DNA of 45,920 nt from Kosmotoga arenicorallina S304 (GCF_001636545.1 NZ_JFHK01000009.1:1-45920); one strand, 5' to 3'. Counted from the stretch's first letter, positions 33,421 through 42,645 are shown. Notes: a model not told the origin generated them from the letters alone. Numbers and translations are program-made.

Positions 33421-33804
33421 TTAATTGTAAGCTTTCTTGACTTGTTCGTTAACGAAAGAAGCGATTAATCCAGTTACCACAAGGGGGAGATTCAAGGCTT
33501 GCAGGTTTATACTGCAATAACCCTCTATTCTCCCGTTTAACCATGAAGCAAAAACAAAAAGAAGCTGGAAAATAGCGAGCAAATAAGAAAAGTAGCTGCC
33601 GATAAGAAGATGAGCTTTTCTTCTCTTTGGGTCGCTATTGCTTTCGAAGAGACCGTAAAAATATATAAGGGCGTTTACAAATATTATTATGCCAAATGCA
33701 GGATTAGTATCTACCAGAAAAAGGCCAAAGATTGTATTTAATGCTATGAAACTCAAAAGCACCGTAAAGAAAATCAAAAGGATGGTCACATTGCGAGCAC
33801 TCAT
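33421..33804 (-). CDS. Small hypothetical membrane protein
   Basis: About 127 residues with four hydrophobic segments (around residues 7-27, 35-52, 65-85 and 100-118). No family recognised. Its ATG overlaps the feoB stop (ATGA) and GGAGGGG lies 7 nt upstream, so it is translated with feoB and may serve iron transport or be a passenger. Confidence 0.65.
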   Translation of the reverse strand: MSARNVTILLIFFTVLLSFIALNTIFGLFLVDTNPAFGIIIFVNALIYFYGLFESNSDPKRRKAHLLIGSYFSYLLAIFQLLFVFASWLNGRIEGYCSINLQALNLPLVVTGLIASFVNEQVKKAYN

Positions 33805-35783
33805 AAGAAAGCCCCTCCAATTAACTTTATTACAAGAGCCAGAAGATATGCCACTCCAAAGCCATACAAAACGGTTATCCATACATATTTCCAGCTTCCT
33901 GACTCATTTTTTATGGCAGCGATTGTAGCGAAACAGGGGAAATACAGCAGCACGAAAACAAGAAAACCGAAAGCGACAGCTGGATTTATCTGGGAAGATA
34001 ATACGGCCAATCCGGAAATGCCCGGTAGTAAGGTAGCTCCATAAAGGGTCGAAAGGCTTGATACGATGACCTCTTTGGCTGCTCCACCAAAGATGAGAGA
34101 TGTTACCATTTGCCAGGTAAAGCCAAGGGGTCTAAATAAGGGTTCAAGGCTTTTGCCCAAAACTGACGCAAAACTGGTAAGGATATCGCCTGTTGGGAAA
34201 TATGAAAGCAACCAGATTACTATTGAGGCTGCAAGGATTATAGTACCAGCTTTTTCAAGAAAGTGCTTGCCACGGTTCCATGTATACAACATTAGTGACC
34301 TGAGTGTAGGCTTTCTGTATCTTGGCAATTCCATGATCATGGGAGAAGGTTTTCCTTTGAAAAGAAGTTTGTTGAATAACAGTGCAGAACCAAAAGTAAA
34401 AAGCACGCTCAGCACATAAAGGGAAAAGATGGCAAGACCCGCGGCTTTTCCAAAAAAAATGCTCGCTATCATGATATATACGGGTAACCTTGCGCTACAA
34501 CTTATGAACGGGGAGACCAATATCGTTACTATCCGCTCCTGCGGTTCGGATATAGTTCTCGTTGACATTATAGAGGAAACATTACATCCGAAACCAAGCA
34601 ACATTGACATAAAGGATCTTCCGCTCAGCTTCATGGAATACATGATCCTGTCAACCACAAAAGCCGCCCTTGGCAGGTAGCCGGTTTCTTCAAGGACCCC
34701 AAGAGCCAAAAATAGAATAAAGATGCTTGGCACAAAAGTAATAACCGCTCCAACCCCCCCGATAACTCCATCAGAAAGCAAAGAAGCCAGCCAGGGGATG
34801 GGAATGGATTTATCTACAAAAGCTCCCAGAGTATCAAAGCCTTTTTCAATGAGTGTGGTAAATGGCTCTGCAAAGCCGTATGTTATTTGAAAGACGAGAT
34901 ACATGATGGCAAAAAAGATAAGAATACCAAGGTATTTGTGCGTAATCACATGGTCTATGGCAGTATTTAAATCCCAGTAGTGCTTTTTTGAATCCCTGTA
35001 AGAATCTTTCAGCAGCTCTTTGATAAATTCATAACGAGCATTTGCTATGTCTGCAGAATAATCAACATCAGGATCTATGCCAGTTAATTCCATAACTTCT
35101 TTATCTCTTTCGAGTATCTTTATAGAAAGCCAGCGTGAATCGAAGTTTCTCAATTCGTTTTTCAGTTTTAAGCTTGACGATAATTTTGAGATTAATCCTT
35201 CAATATGATCGGGGAAAAGGTAATGTACGTGAATGCCAGATCGGCTTATCTTCAACATGGCCTCTTTCAAATTTTCAATTCCCTCGCCTGTGAAAGCTGA
35301 AGTTAAAACAACAGGAATGCCAAGATGTTTGCTTAACTCCTTGCTGTCAATCCTGATTCCTGCTTTTTTTGCCTCATCTATTGAGTTAATAGCAAGAATT
35401 ACGTTTCCTCTCAGTTCAAGTACTTGCAACAGCAAATAGAGGCTTCTCTCCAGATTCAAGGCATCTGTAACTACAACAACCAGATCTGGAGATTCGTAGA
35501 GGAGATAATCCCTGGCAACCTTTTCATCTATGCTCGTGGCTCCCAGCGTGTACGTTCCCGGTAAATCAATTATTCTAAAAGACCTATCACCATAAAATAA
35601 AGTTCCAACGCGCTTTTCAATGGTAACTCCGGGCCAGTTAGCCACATACTGCCTCGCACCGGTAAGGGCGTTGAAAAGGCTGGTTTTTCCCACATTGGGA
35701 TTTCCAAGAAGGGCGACACTGGTATATTTTGCTGGAACGACAGTATTTGTTTCCGTGAGATTATTACTGGGACAGCTACCCAT
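33801..35783 (-). CDS. feoB: Ferrous iron transport protein B
   Basis: 660 residues. The N-terminal G domain has ALLGNPNVGKTSLFN (G1, Gly27-Ser35), the GVTIEK loop (G2), IIDLPGTYTL (G3) and NSID (G4). The C-terminal half carries the Gate motifs GFGCNVSSIMSTRTI and FISCSARLPVYI, with about eight membrane helices. It imports Fe2+ across the inner membrane. The ATG follows the feoA stop by one base with GGAGGAATT upstream. Confidence 0.94.
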   Translation of the reverse strand: MGSCPSNNLTETNTVVPAKYTSVALLGNPNVGKTSLFNALTGARQYVANWPGVTIEKRVGTLFYGDRSFRIIDLPGTYTLGATSIDEKVARDYLLYESPDLVVVVTDALNLERSLYLLLQVLELRGNVILAINSIDEAKKAGIRIDSKELSKHLGIPVVLTSAFTGEGIENLKEAMLKISRSGIHVHYLFPDHIEGLISKLSSSLKLKNELRNFDSRWLSIKILERDKEVMELTGIDPDVDYSADIANARYEFIKELLKDSYRDSKKHYWDLNTAIDHVITHKYLGILIFFAIMYLVFQITYGFAEPFTTLIEKGFDTLGAFVDKSIPIPWLASLLSDGVIGGVGAVITFVPSIFILFLALGVLEETGYLPRAAFVVDRIMYSMKLSGRSFMSMLLGFGCNVSSIMSTRTISEPQERIVTILVSPFISCSARLPVYIMIASIFFGKAAGLAIFSLYVLSVLFTFGSALLFNKLLFKGKPSPMIMELPRYRKPTLRSLMLYTWNRGKHFLEKAGTIILAASIVIWLLSYFPTGDILTSFASVLGKSLEPLFRPLGFTWQMVTSLIFGGAAKEVIVSSLSTLYGATLLPGISGLAVLSSQINPAVAFGFLVFVLLYFPCFATIAAIKNESGSWKYVWITVLYGFGVAYLLALVIKLIGGAFL

Positions 35784-35784
35784 C

Positions 35785-36231
35785 TTATAATTCCTCCACT
35801 ATTATCCTCATTGCCTGTCTGAAGGGAATAAATACATCGGTACTATTGACTTTGACGTATTTGCCTCTTGAGAAAGAACTTGTAACACTGATCTTATTTC
35901 CCTTTGAAATACCTATAAAACTCATTTTCTCCAAAAACCTTCGCCCGCCTATCAGGGAGACTACAATGTATTCTCCCGGAGCAGCTAAGTCCAGAGAAAG
36001 AAATCTTGATTCAACGACAATTCTGGAAGAAAGCTCTTCTCGCAAGCTAATTTCGCTACCTTTTATTGAATAAACAACAGGGTCCCTTAAAGGGGCCCTT
36101 CTGATTGCCTTAACACGCTGGCCTTTAATAAAACCCATGCCAAACAATCTTTCCCTCAATTCATGAGGTGCATTTATTTCTACAATCGTTCCTTCGAAAC
36201 CAACCGGAAGCCGTGAAAGCGATATTTTCAT
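35785..36231 (-). CDS. feoA: FeoA-domain protein with two tandem FeoA domains
   Basis: About 148 residues made of two SH3-like FeoA domains: the first (about 5-75, PVGFEGTIVEI, ERLFGMGFIKGQRVKAI), the second (about 80-148, GEYIVVSLIGG, MSFIGISKGNKISVT). FeoA proteins are usually single-domain (about 75-85 residues), so this is a fused duplication. It probably assists FeoB. ATG at 36231, with GGTGG 5 nt upstream; an upstream in-frame start at 36261 lacks a site. Confidence 0.85.
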   Translation of the reverse strand: MKISLSRLPVGFEGTIVEINAPHELRERLFGMGFIKGQRVKAIRRAPLRDPVVYSIKGSEISLREELSSRIVVESRFLSLDLAAPGEYIVVSLIGGRRFLEKMSFIGISKGNKISVTSSFSRGKYVKVNSTDVFIPFRQAMRIIVEEL

Positions 36232-36262
36232 TGACACCACCTTGTTGAGACTATATCTCATT

Positions 36263-36282
36263 AATTCATTTTATCATGAATT
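36263..36282. promoter_or_regulatory. Inverted repeat upstream of feoAB
   Basis: AATTCAT and ATGAATT (7-bp arms) are separated by 6 bp, 32 bp before the feoA start. On the minus strand the repeat contains an extended -10-like TGATAAAAT. Position suggests an iron-responsive repressor site (Fur- or DtxR-like), but the sequence does not match the Fur box closely. Confidence 0.45.
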
Positions 36283-36370
36283 GCCCCATTGTTGTTTCAC
36301 ATGGTTTAATTTCGTCCTTGTGGAAGAAAACTGAGATTTCAAGAAAAAGTGATCAAGAACTTAAGAAAAT

Positions 36371-36571
36371 CGTTGTAGGTTGTGCACTTTTCCTTGTATG
36401 TCCCCCATATCATATTTACCCCTTACAACGAAAAGAACAGACCTGAGGCCTATGATATTGTGTTCTTTCTAAACCCTGAACTCTATACCTGCTTCTTGAG
36501 TAAGCGTTATGTACAACTTACAACCGATCATCCACAACGAATATGCCCTGTTCTTGAACAGGCATCGTTGT
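36371..36571. repeat. Decayed repeat region between galK and feoA
   Basis: The 305-base gap 36283-36588 holds no gene. CGTTGTA-GGTTGTG (36371-36384), two units of the 7-bp repeat, faces GTACAACTTACAAC (about 36511-36524) as an imperfect inverted repeat. A long stem-loop follows at 36534-36571: ACAACG/CGTTGT, ATGCC/GGCAT and TGTTC/GAACA stack with small bulges. This looks like a relic of the element at 14253-14720. Confidence 0.5.
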
Positions 36572-36588
36572 ATCAAAGACTCGATGAT

Positions 36589-37677
36589 TCAAAGTACCTT
36601 ATCTTTCCTCGCACCGTCCGATGAATTTACTATATAAACTTTCGCTTCTTTTCCATATGCAGCGGAGTATTTTTCTTTGACTTCCTTTGATATTTCCCCA
36701 ACCTTTGCTTTTTCACAGATAGCCAAAACCGACCCGCCAAAACCTCCGCCAATCATACGGCAGCCTGTAACGCCATCGATCTCTTTTAATGTATCAACAA
36801 TGAAGTTTATTTCATCACAGCTTACCTCATACTCTATTGCTAAAGATTCATGGCTCTGATTCAACACCCTGCCGAGATTTTCGAAATTTGAATGCTTCAG
36901 AATATCGACAGCTTCCTTTACACGCTCGTTTTCTGTGATCACATGCATCGCCCTCTTGTAACTTATCTCGCTTACCTGAGACCTTTTAATAAAGAGCTGT
37001 GAAAGGCTCAATTCACGATAACTACTAACTCCAAATTCTTCAAGTGCTTTCTGAGCTTCCTCTCTCCTTTTATTGTATCCGCCATCTGAAAGGCTATGCT
37101 TAACACCAGAATCTATCACGACGAGAGTGTATTCTTGTGTTTTTAGCGGAACGTATTCATACTCCATACTGACGGTATCGAGAAAGATTGCATGGTCCTT
37201 TTTGCCCATAACCGATGCAAATTGATCCATAATTCCACATTTAACACCAACAAACTCGTTCTCTGCCTTTTGTGCCAGCAAATACCTATCTTTATCAGTA
37301 AGACCTAAATTCAGGAAACCATTCAAAGCTGTAATAACTGCCACTTCGAGTGCCGCAGAGCTGGATAATCCTGCACCTTCAGGGACATTAGATTTTATCT
37401 CCAGTTTCAGACCCGGGAACTTTATGACCTTCTCCGCCTTTAGAACATGAAAGATTCCTATGATGTAATCTTTCCAGGAATCAGTTGGAGAAAAGTCTTC
37501 GGGATTGAAATCAAATTTTCCGAAGTTTTCCGATTCCACATGAACTAAACCATCTTCTGATTTTTCAATCCCCACCTGAACGTATCTGTCAATTGCTACA
37601 GGGAGTACAAAGCCCCCGTTGTAATCTGTGTGTTCACCTATGATATTCAATCTTCCCGGTGCAACATAGTACTCCAT
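36589..37677 (-). CDS. galK: Galactokinase
   Basis: 362 residues of the GHMP kinase family. The galactokinase signature GRLNIIGEHTDYNGGFVLP is near the N-terminus, VPEGAGLSSSAALEVA is the ATP-binding loop, CGIMDQFASVMG holds the catalytic Asp, and RMIGGGFGGSVLA is the third motif. It phosphorylates galactose in the Leloir pathway; its partner galT lies 4 kb away on the same strand. ATG at 37677, with AAAGGGGG about 7 nt upstream. Confidence 0.95.
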   Translation of the reverse strand: MEYYVAPGRLNIIGEHTDYNGGFVLPVAIDRYVQVGIEKSEDGLVHVESENFGKFDFNPEDFSPTDSWKDYIIGIFHVLKAEKVIKFPGLKLEIKSNVPEGAGLSSSAALEVAVITALNGFLNLGLTDKDRYLLAQKAENEFVGVKCGIMDQFASVMGKKDHAIFLDTVSMEYEYVPLKTQEYTLVVIDSGVKHSLSDGGYNKRREEAQKALEEFGVSSYRELSLSQLFIKRSQVSEISYKRAMHVITENERVKEAVDILKHSNFENLGRVLNQSHESLAIEYEVSCDEINFIVDTLKEIDGVTGCRMIGGGFGGSVLAICEKAKVGEISKEVKEKYSAAYGKEAKVYIVNSSDGARKDKVL

Positions 37678-37730
37678 ACTATTCCCCCTTTCGCATACTA
37701 TCCTCAACATACTAAGAATAGCACTTTGCA

Positions 37731-37762
37731 TTGATAAAAGAAAGTACAGTTTGCTTTATAAT
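37731..37762 (+). promoter_or_regulatory. Possible promoter of the SplB-like gene
   Basis: A perfect TATAAT (37757-37762) lies 30 bp before the ATG. The best -35, TTGATA (37731-37736), is 20 bp away, wider than usual. Confidence 0.45.
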
Positions 37763-37791
37763 ACTAACTGGAAAATCCTGGAGGAAGAGAA

Positions 37792-38529
37792 ATGATTTAC
37801 GAAACGACCGTCAAGAACCCAATAACTAAATCTGGCATACCGGTAGCTGATTACGCAATAAATCCATATATCGGGTGCACCATTGGATGCAAATATTGCT
37901 TTGCCAAATTCATCGGTGCTTTCAAATATAAAAAAGGCTTGTGGGGAAGAGATGTCTGGATCAGGAAAAACATACCCGATGTGCTTCCCGGGAGCCTATC
38001 GAAAATAAGCCGGGGACGCTTCTTCATCTCTTCTGCATGTGACCCGTATCAGCATATTGAAAAGAAAACAAGGCTAACCAGAGAGATACTCAAGATATTG
38101 ATTTCCCGCGGAATACCGGTGTTCATCATGACAAAGTCCGCCCTGATTTTGAGGGATCTGGATTTGTTGAAAAAGGCTGAAGAGCTTATCGTGAATATAA
38201 CAATTACCAGTGATCGGGAAGACGTTAGAAAAATTCTGGAGCCGGGAAGTCCCAGTTTTGAAGAGCGATTGGAAACAGCAAAAAAGATGAAAGAAGCCGG
38301 GATAAATGTTGGAATATTTGTCGGGCCTGTATTACCTATGAATTCTAAAAAGCTAGCTTACGGCCTTAAAAAAATAGTAGATCGTGTTCATCTTGACCCG
38401 TTGAACTACCCTAATCAAGTAAGAGCTCTATACAAAAAGTTAGGTTGGGAAAGCTGGTTACACAGGGATAAATTTGAACAGGTAAAAGAGAGTTTTGAAA
38501 ACATCTTTGGGAAAGAAAATATAAACTGA
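37792..38529 (+). CDS. Radical SAM protein, SplB/Rv2578c-like
   Basis: 245 residues with an N-terminal radical SAM cluster motif C-x3-C-x2-C (Cys29, Cys33, Cys36 in GCTIGCKYCFAKF), then FISSACDPYQHIEKKTRLTR and IPVFIMTKSALILRDLDLL, as in the SPL-family proteins related to spore photoproduct lyase. The neighbours are not sporulation genes and the organism type does not sporulate, so DNA photoproduct repair is uncertain. ATG with GGAGGAAGAG upstream. A single-gene unit ending at a terminator near 38668. Confidence 0.85.
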   Translation: MIYETTVKNPITKSGIPVADYAINPYIGCTIGCKYCFAKFIGAFKYKKGLWGRDVWIRKNIPDVLPGSLSKISRGRFFISSACDPYQHIEKKTRLTREILKILISRGIPVFIMTKSALILRDLDLLKKAEELIVNITITSDREDVRKILEPGSPSFEERLETAKKMKEAGINVGIFVGPVLPMNSKKLAYGLKKIVDRVHLDPLNYPNQVRALYKKLGWESWLHRDKFEQVKESFENIFGKENIN

Positions 38530-38580
38530 AGAAAACAGTAATTCTTAATTTTAAGAGCAAAATTTTCATCTTCTATAACG

Positions 38581-38624
38581 AGCCGCCCCGTTAGAATTTA
38601 TGAAAAACATTTCTAGAAGGGGCT
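38581..38624. other. Imperfect hairpin in the spacer after the SplB-like gene
   Basis: CCCC and TAGAA (38586-38596) pair with TTCTA and GGGG (38611-38622), with a small asymmetric bulge. It has no T tract and no clear role. Confidence 0.4.
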
Positions 38625-38667
38625 GAAAGAATTCCTCTGATTGTTGAACTTTGATTATTGAGTAAAG

Positions 38668-38704
38668 AGAGCACTACTTCTTCATAGAGGGAGTGCTCTT
38701 TTTA
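38668..38704 (+). terminator. Rho-independent terminator
   Basis: AGAGCACT (38668-38675) pairs with AGTGCTCT (38692-38699) and is followed by TTTTTATTTT. It ends plus-strand transcription from the SplB-like gene and reaches the stop codon of the convergent inhibitor gene. Confidence 0.75.
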
Positions 38705-39715
38705 TTTTACGCTAATAAAATAGTTTAGCGTCTCAACTGCGGCTTCTTCGCCTTCCCAGCTTCGATATTTTTTCAGCGTTAGTGTAACTTTTCCGGGCTT
38801 GACAGCTTTGAAAGTCCAGCTCACCATTGAAGGGGCTCCTAGAACTCCTGGCGGAGCCTGAGTGGTTATGGTTTTTGACGTGATTTTCACTATACCTTCT
38901 TCGGAAAGGCTTAAATGCCATGTAAACCCGGTCGAAGCGTTTTCTTCAAGGGAAAGTATCACTGTTTCGCCGATATTCAAGGTGTTTGATCCTTTTTTAA
39001 GCTCTTTGATTTCTGTCAGCTCCTTTTCCTTTTCAACTCTGATAACAATGAAGCGCTCTTCGATACTCTCTTCGTCAGCGTTTCTTCTCAATTGGAAGCT
39101 CAATAAACATATACCGGAGTTTATTGCCTTGAATTTCCATTCTTTGATGACAGGCTCTCCCGGCATCTTTCCAGATTTGGTAATAATCTCTTCGCTCAGG
39201 GAAAGGACTTCTGGATTGGAATTTGAAAGATGCCAAGAATATCCTGTTGAGGGATTTTCTTCGAGGTTAAGGGTTAATTCATCGCCTAAATATACTATAC
39301 TGGTGCAATCTTCCAGAATTCTCTCATCGGGAGCTTCTTCGGTTTCTTCAATAACAATATTGAACACTTTCAGGTCAACAGCGTTTTCTTTTCCTTCCCA
39401 GGGTCTATAAAGCCGGAAAATTATCGTGGCTTTTCCCTTTTTTAGAGCTTTGAAAAGCCAGATTACCTTAACCGGGGCGCCCACAGCAGTCGAATCTGAA
39501 GATGGTTCCACCCTTTTGTTTTGAAATTCGATGATATCAGAGCCGAAAATATCAAAGTGCCATAAATAGCCTGTTGAAGGATTTTCATACAATTCAATAA
39601 CAGCTTTATCCAAAAGCCCTATGATATTTGCAGTTTCCGATATTGTGTGGATAGCAGAAAATCCAAGAATACCAAATAACACCATTGAAAATGCAAGCAA
39701 AAAAGCTTTTCTCAT
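38702..39715 (-). CDS. Secreted protein with three chagasin-type (I42) protease-inhibitor domains
   Basis: 337 residues with a signal peptide (hydrophobic 5-22) and three repeats of about 105 residues. Each shows the chagasin loops: ENPSTGYLWH, GAPVKVIWLFKA and YRPWEG in the first; ENPSTGYSWH and GEPVIKEWKFKA, with a degenerate third loop (LRRNADE), in the second; ENASTGFTWH, GAPSMVSWTFKA and YRSWEG in the third. Chagasin-family proteins inhibit papain-type cysteine proteases and are usually single-domain. This one should work outside the cytoplasm. ATG preceded by GGGGGTGG. No protease gene is adjacent. Confidence 0.88.
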   Translation of the reverse strand: MRKAFLLAFSMVLFGILGFSAIHTISETANIIGLLDKAVIELYENPSTGYLWHFDIFGSDIIEFQNKRVEPSSDSTAVGAPVKVIWLFKALKKGKATIIFRLYRPWEGKENAVDLKVFNIVIEETEEAPDERILEDCTSIVYLGDELTLNLEENPSTGYSWHLSNSNPEVLSLSEEIITKSGKMPGEPVIKEWKFKAINSGICLLSFQLRRNADEESIEERFIVIRVEKEKELTEIKELKKGSNTLNIGETVILSLEENASTGFTWHLSLSEEGIVKITSKTITTQAPPGVLGAPSMVSWTFKAVKPGKVTLTLKKYRSWEGEEAAVETLNYFISVK

Positions 39716-39863
39716 ATATCCACCCCCATCAATTTAATGACTTAAAGAACAACCATGTGGTTCATTTGCTCATCAGCAATATAATTGCAGATAATTAAGA
39801 TATGTTATCATAAAAGGTGTAAAAAACTTACGAAACGATTGGGAATGAACGGGGGTTAGGAAT

Positions 39864-40310
39864 ATGACATTGGTGTTTGGTTTGATACTCATAATTATGG
39901 GTGCAGTTTTTATTTTTCTCCCGCAGTTTGGCTTGAATTTCTGGCTTCTGTTTGTCTGGCTTCCGGGCGTATTAATGGAAGAAAGAGGTTTGCGTAAAAA
40001 CATTCCAGGATTGCTCGTCCCTGCTGGTGTTATACTGGTTGTTGCATCTATTTTGACAATTGAAACGCTTTTTCCGGGCTTTACCGAAGCAGGCGGTTGG
40101 GCTCTTTATAACTTTGCTCCTGCTTTTGGATTGCTTCAACTGTATCTTGCGCAGGAAAAGAAAGATAGAGGGCTTCTATACCCAATCGGTATTCTGAGCA
40201 CTTTAACAATTATCTTTTTGGTTTCCAGCTTTGCAAATGTCGGGGCAGGAACGCTTTTTGGTATTGCGCTTATTGCTTTTGGGGTTTTCATGCTCATTAA
40301 GCGAAAATAA
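39864..40310 (+). CDS. Small membrane protein, unknown function
   Basis: 148 residues with about five hydrophobic segments (around 3-20, 25-40, 50-66, 80-95 and 110-145) and a basic C-terminus (KRK). It opens LVFGLILIIMGAVFIF. No family I can name with confidence. ATG with GGGGGTTAGG upstream; divergent from the inhibitor gene and followed after 56 nt by the HemW-like gene. Confidence 0.65.
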   Translation: MTLVFGLILIIMGAVFIFLPQFGLNFWLLFVWLPGVLMEERGLRKNIPGLLVPAGVILVVASILTIETLFPGFTEAGGWALYNFAPAFGLLQLYLAQEKKDRGLLYPIGILSTLTIIFLVSSFANVGAGTLFGIALIAFGVFMLIKRK

Positions 40311-40366
40311 TTCTTCTGTTTAACAGATATCATTTGGCTTTTTAACAGAAAATAGAAGGTTTTTTA

Positions 40367-41581
40367 ATGTTTGAAATTCTGAAGATGTACTCCAAATTGT
40401 TTGCCAAACCTTCGAAAGATTTTGGTCTGGCGAAGTATGTTTTTCCTTCTGAAAATGTGGGTTTATACCTTCACATTCCTTTTTGCAAACACTTTTGCGA
40501 TTTTTGCCCATATCACAAAATAAAATATGATGCTGTTTTAGCAAGAGATTATGTAAACCTTATCAAAAAAGAATTATCGTTGCATGAAATAAAGCTTTTT
40601 GACTCATTGTATATAGGCGGGGGAACTCCTTCGGATGACCTGGATTTGCTAGCTGGGATATTTGAATTTTTGCGAGAACGGGTTTCGCGTGAAATCGCTC
40701 TGGAAGTTCATCCCCTTGATGCTACTCTTCAAAAGCTAAAAAGGATAAAAGATCTGGGTGTTAACTACATCAGTTTGGGCCTTCAATCGTTCAACGATGA
40801 GGTGCTAATACACTTTGGACGCGACCATAGTGCAAGAGATAATTACCTTGCCCTTAAAAACGCCCTCGACTTAGATTTTGACTTTGTCGATGTTGATGTG
40901 GTCTTTGACCCGCTAAGATTTTCAGATAAAGTCGCACATGCAGATCTGGAAAATGTCATGAGGCTTTCACCACAGCAAATTTCCGTATACCCTATGATGC
41001 GCTTTTCATATACTAAGTTCAAAGGCACAAGAAATCGCAGCCGAAGGGAATTTAAGGTATTTGACACGCTTGATGAGATTGCAGATAAGAATGGTTACAG
41101 AAGAGATACCCTCTGGACTTATGTGAGGAAGGATTTGAAGAAGAGATATACTTCAGTTGCAAGGGAATTCTACCTCGGCCTGGGACTTAGCGCTTCTACC
41201 TTTACCGGTTATGTGTTCGCCACAAACACCTTTTCACTGGCTCGCTATCGCGAAAATCTGGAAAGAAGGAAACTGCCCATAGGCTCTCTTTTCCACCTTA
41301 GCGCATTTCAAGGTGCGCTGTATTATTCTTTCTGGTCGCTTTATACCGGACAGCTCGATTTTAACAGTTTAATCAGATACTTCCCGAAATCAAGAAAAAA
41401 GCTCCGCTTACTGCTGGAATCGTTAAGGTTCAGGGGGTATTTAACGAAAAGGAACGAGCTTTATTTGCTAACCCATAAAGGGCGAAAAAAACTTCATCAA
41501 TTAGAAGAATGGCTAACTTATGCCTATATAGATCCCCTCTGGCGTCAATTAAGGAGCGAGGGAACTCAAAACCTGATTTGA
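40367..41581 (+). CDS. HemW/HemN-like radical SAM protein
   Basis: 404 residues. The cluster motif C-x3-C-x2-C is at Cys40, Cys44 and Cys47 (IPFCKHFCDFCPYHK), followed by LYIGGGTPSDD, ISLGLQSFNDEVLIHFGR and a C-terminal HemN_C-like winged-helix region. These are features of the coproporphyrinogen III oxidase-like family, many members of which are HemW heme chaperones and not oxidases. No other heme gene is nearby, so substrate is unknown. AGAAGG is the only weak ribosome binding site. It converges on galT with a 4-nt gap. Confidence 0.8.
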   Translation: MFEILKMYSKLFAKPSKDFGLAKYVFPSENVGLYLHIPFCKHFCDFCPYHKIKYDAVLARDYVNLIKKELSLHEIKLFDSLYIGGGTPSDDLDLLAGIFEFLRERVSREIALEVHPLDATLQKLKRIKDLGVNYISLGLQSFNDEVLIHFGRDHSARDNYLALKNALDLDFDFVDVDVVFDPLRFSDKVAHADLENVMRLSPQQISVYPMMRFSYTKFKGTRNRSRREFKVFDTLDEIADKNGYRRDTLWTYVRKDLKKRYTSVAREFYLGLGLSASTFTGYVFATNTFSLARYRENLERRKLPIGSLFHLSAFQGALYYSFWSLYTGQLDFNSLIRYFPKSRKKLRLLLESLRFRGYLTKRNELYLLTHKGRKKLHQLEEWLTYAYIDPLWRQLRSEGTQNLI

Positions 41582-41585
41582 AGTT

Positions 41586-42533
41586 CTAATCCAAAGCTTC
41601 TCTAAGCTCTCTTGCCACTTCTTCCGGTGATGCAGGATTGATAAAATTCCAGCTTCCAGTTTCAACACTTGCCATCCACTTCATCTTGTCTTTTGAGCGT
41701 TTTGGCGGATTAAACTCAATGTGGAAATGGAAAAACTCATCATATAACTCATCTGTGTTATAAGGTGCTGAGAAAAGCATCATCATATAAGGGAATTTTT
41801 CTTCAAAAAGCCAATCGTAGCGTTTTGCGACGTCCCGGATGAATTCTGCCAGTTCCCATTTCTCTTCACCTGTCAGGTCGGTCAGGTATGAAACGTGGCG
41901 CAGAGGATAAATGTGGCATTCATACGGAAATCGCGCATATGGAGGCACGAGACTTACAAAATAATGCCCTTTTTTAACTATGTTTTTTTCGGGGATATTT
42001 TTCAACATATCACACAGCGTGCAGTTACCATTCAAAAAATATTGTTCTCTGGTATAGTTAACTTTCCTCTCCACCCTTGGCGGCAGGTATGGGAAAGCAT
42101 AAAGCTGTCCGTGAGCGTGGTCAAGGGTTGCTCCCACTTCTCTGCCCCGGTTCTCAAAAATATATATGTATTTTAGATCTTTATTCCTTGAAAGATCCCT
42201 GTACCTATCACACCAGACTTCTATTAACTTGGCAAGCTGTTTCACGGGCATATCTGGAACAGCAAGCTCGTGTTCGGAAGTGTACATTATGACTTCGCAC
42301 TTCCCGAAGGCTCTTGCTTTTTCGACAATGGAATCCTCCTCGGTTATTTCCGGTGCATCAAAGCTGAGCGCTGGAAATCTGTTGTCAAAAACGGCGAGAT
42401 CGTAATCTTCTTCGAGTTCAAAAACCCCCGGACAAAGGGGACACGCATTTTCAGGCAAAACGGGCCTTGCACTCCTCGCAGAAGAAACTATAACCCATTC
42501 CCCTGTAATCGGGTTCCTTCTCAGTTCTTTCAT
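41586..42533 (-). CDS. galT: Galactose-1-phosphate uridylyltransferase
   Basis: About 315 residues of the HIT superfamily. It starts KELRRNPITGEWVIVSSAR, has zinc ligands in ACPLCPG, and TLDHAHGQLYAFPYLPPRV contains the His-x-His pair. The FHFHIEFNPPKR region gives the second His motif. It transfers UMP from UDP-glucose to galactose-1-phosphate in the Leloir pathway with galK. The ATG at 42533 is chosen with AAGGA about 10 nt before it; nearby ATG codons at 42542 and 42551 are alternatives. Confidence 0.93.
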   Translation of the reverse strand: MKELRRNPITGEWVIVSSARSARPVLPENACPLCPGVFELEEDYDLAVFDNRFPALSFDAPEITEEDSIVEKARAFGKCEVIMYTSEHELAVPDMPVKQLAKLIEVWCDRYRDLSRNKDLKYIYIFENRGREVGATLDHAHGQLYAFPYLPPRVERKVNYTREQYFLNGNCTLCDMLKNIPEKNIVKKGHYFVSLVPPYARFPYECHIYPLRHVSYLTDLTGEEKWELAEFIRDVAKRYDWLFEEKFPYMMMLFSAPYNTDELYDEFFHFHIEFNPPKRSKDKMKWMASVETGSWNFINPASPEEVARELREALD

Positions 42534-42591
42534 AAGCACCATTCCTTTCATTACGCGCTTTTACTTAAAGAATACCATTACCATAGAGAAA

Positions 42592-42617
42592 TAAAAAGGG
42601 ACGGTATAAACCGTCCC
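42592..42617 (-). terminator. Rho-independent terminator after the glutaredoxin gene
   Basis: On the minus strand, GGGACGG (42617-42611) pairs with CCGTCCC (42604-42598) around 6 nt and is followed by TTTTT. It separates the glutaredoxin unit from galT. Confidence 0.88.
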
Positions 42618-42645
42618 ATAATCTTCATAATCTTTTCTTAGCTTA

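Noticed and set aside
36382-36624. 80-residue open frame between galK and feoA
   Set aside because: It lies in the decayed repeat region, runs into the galK 3' end on the other strand and has no binding site.
37792-38529. Spore photoproduct lyase as a definite function
   Set aside because: Only the general SPL-family pattern is visible and nothing points to sporulation, so just the family is named.
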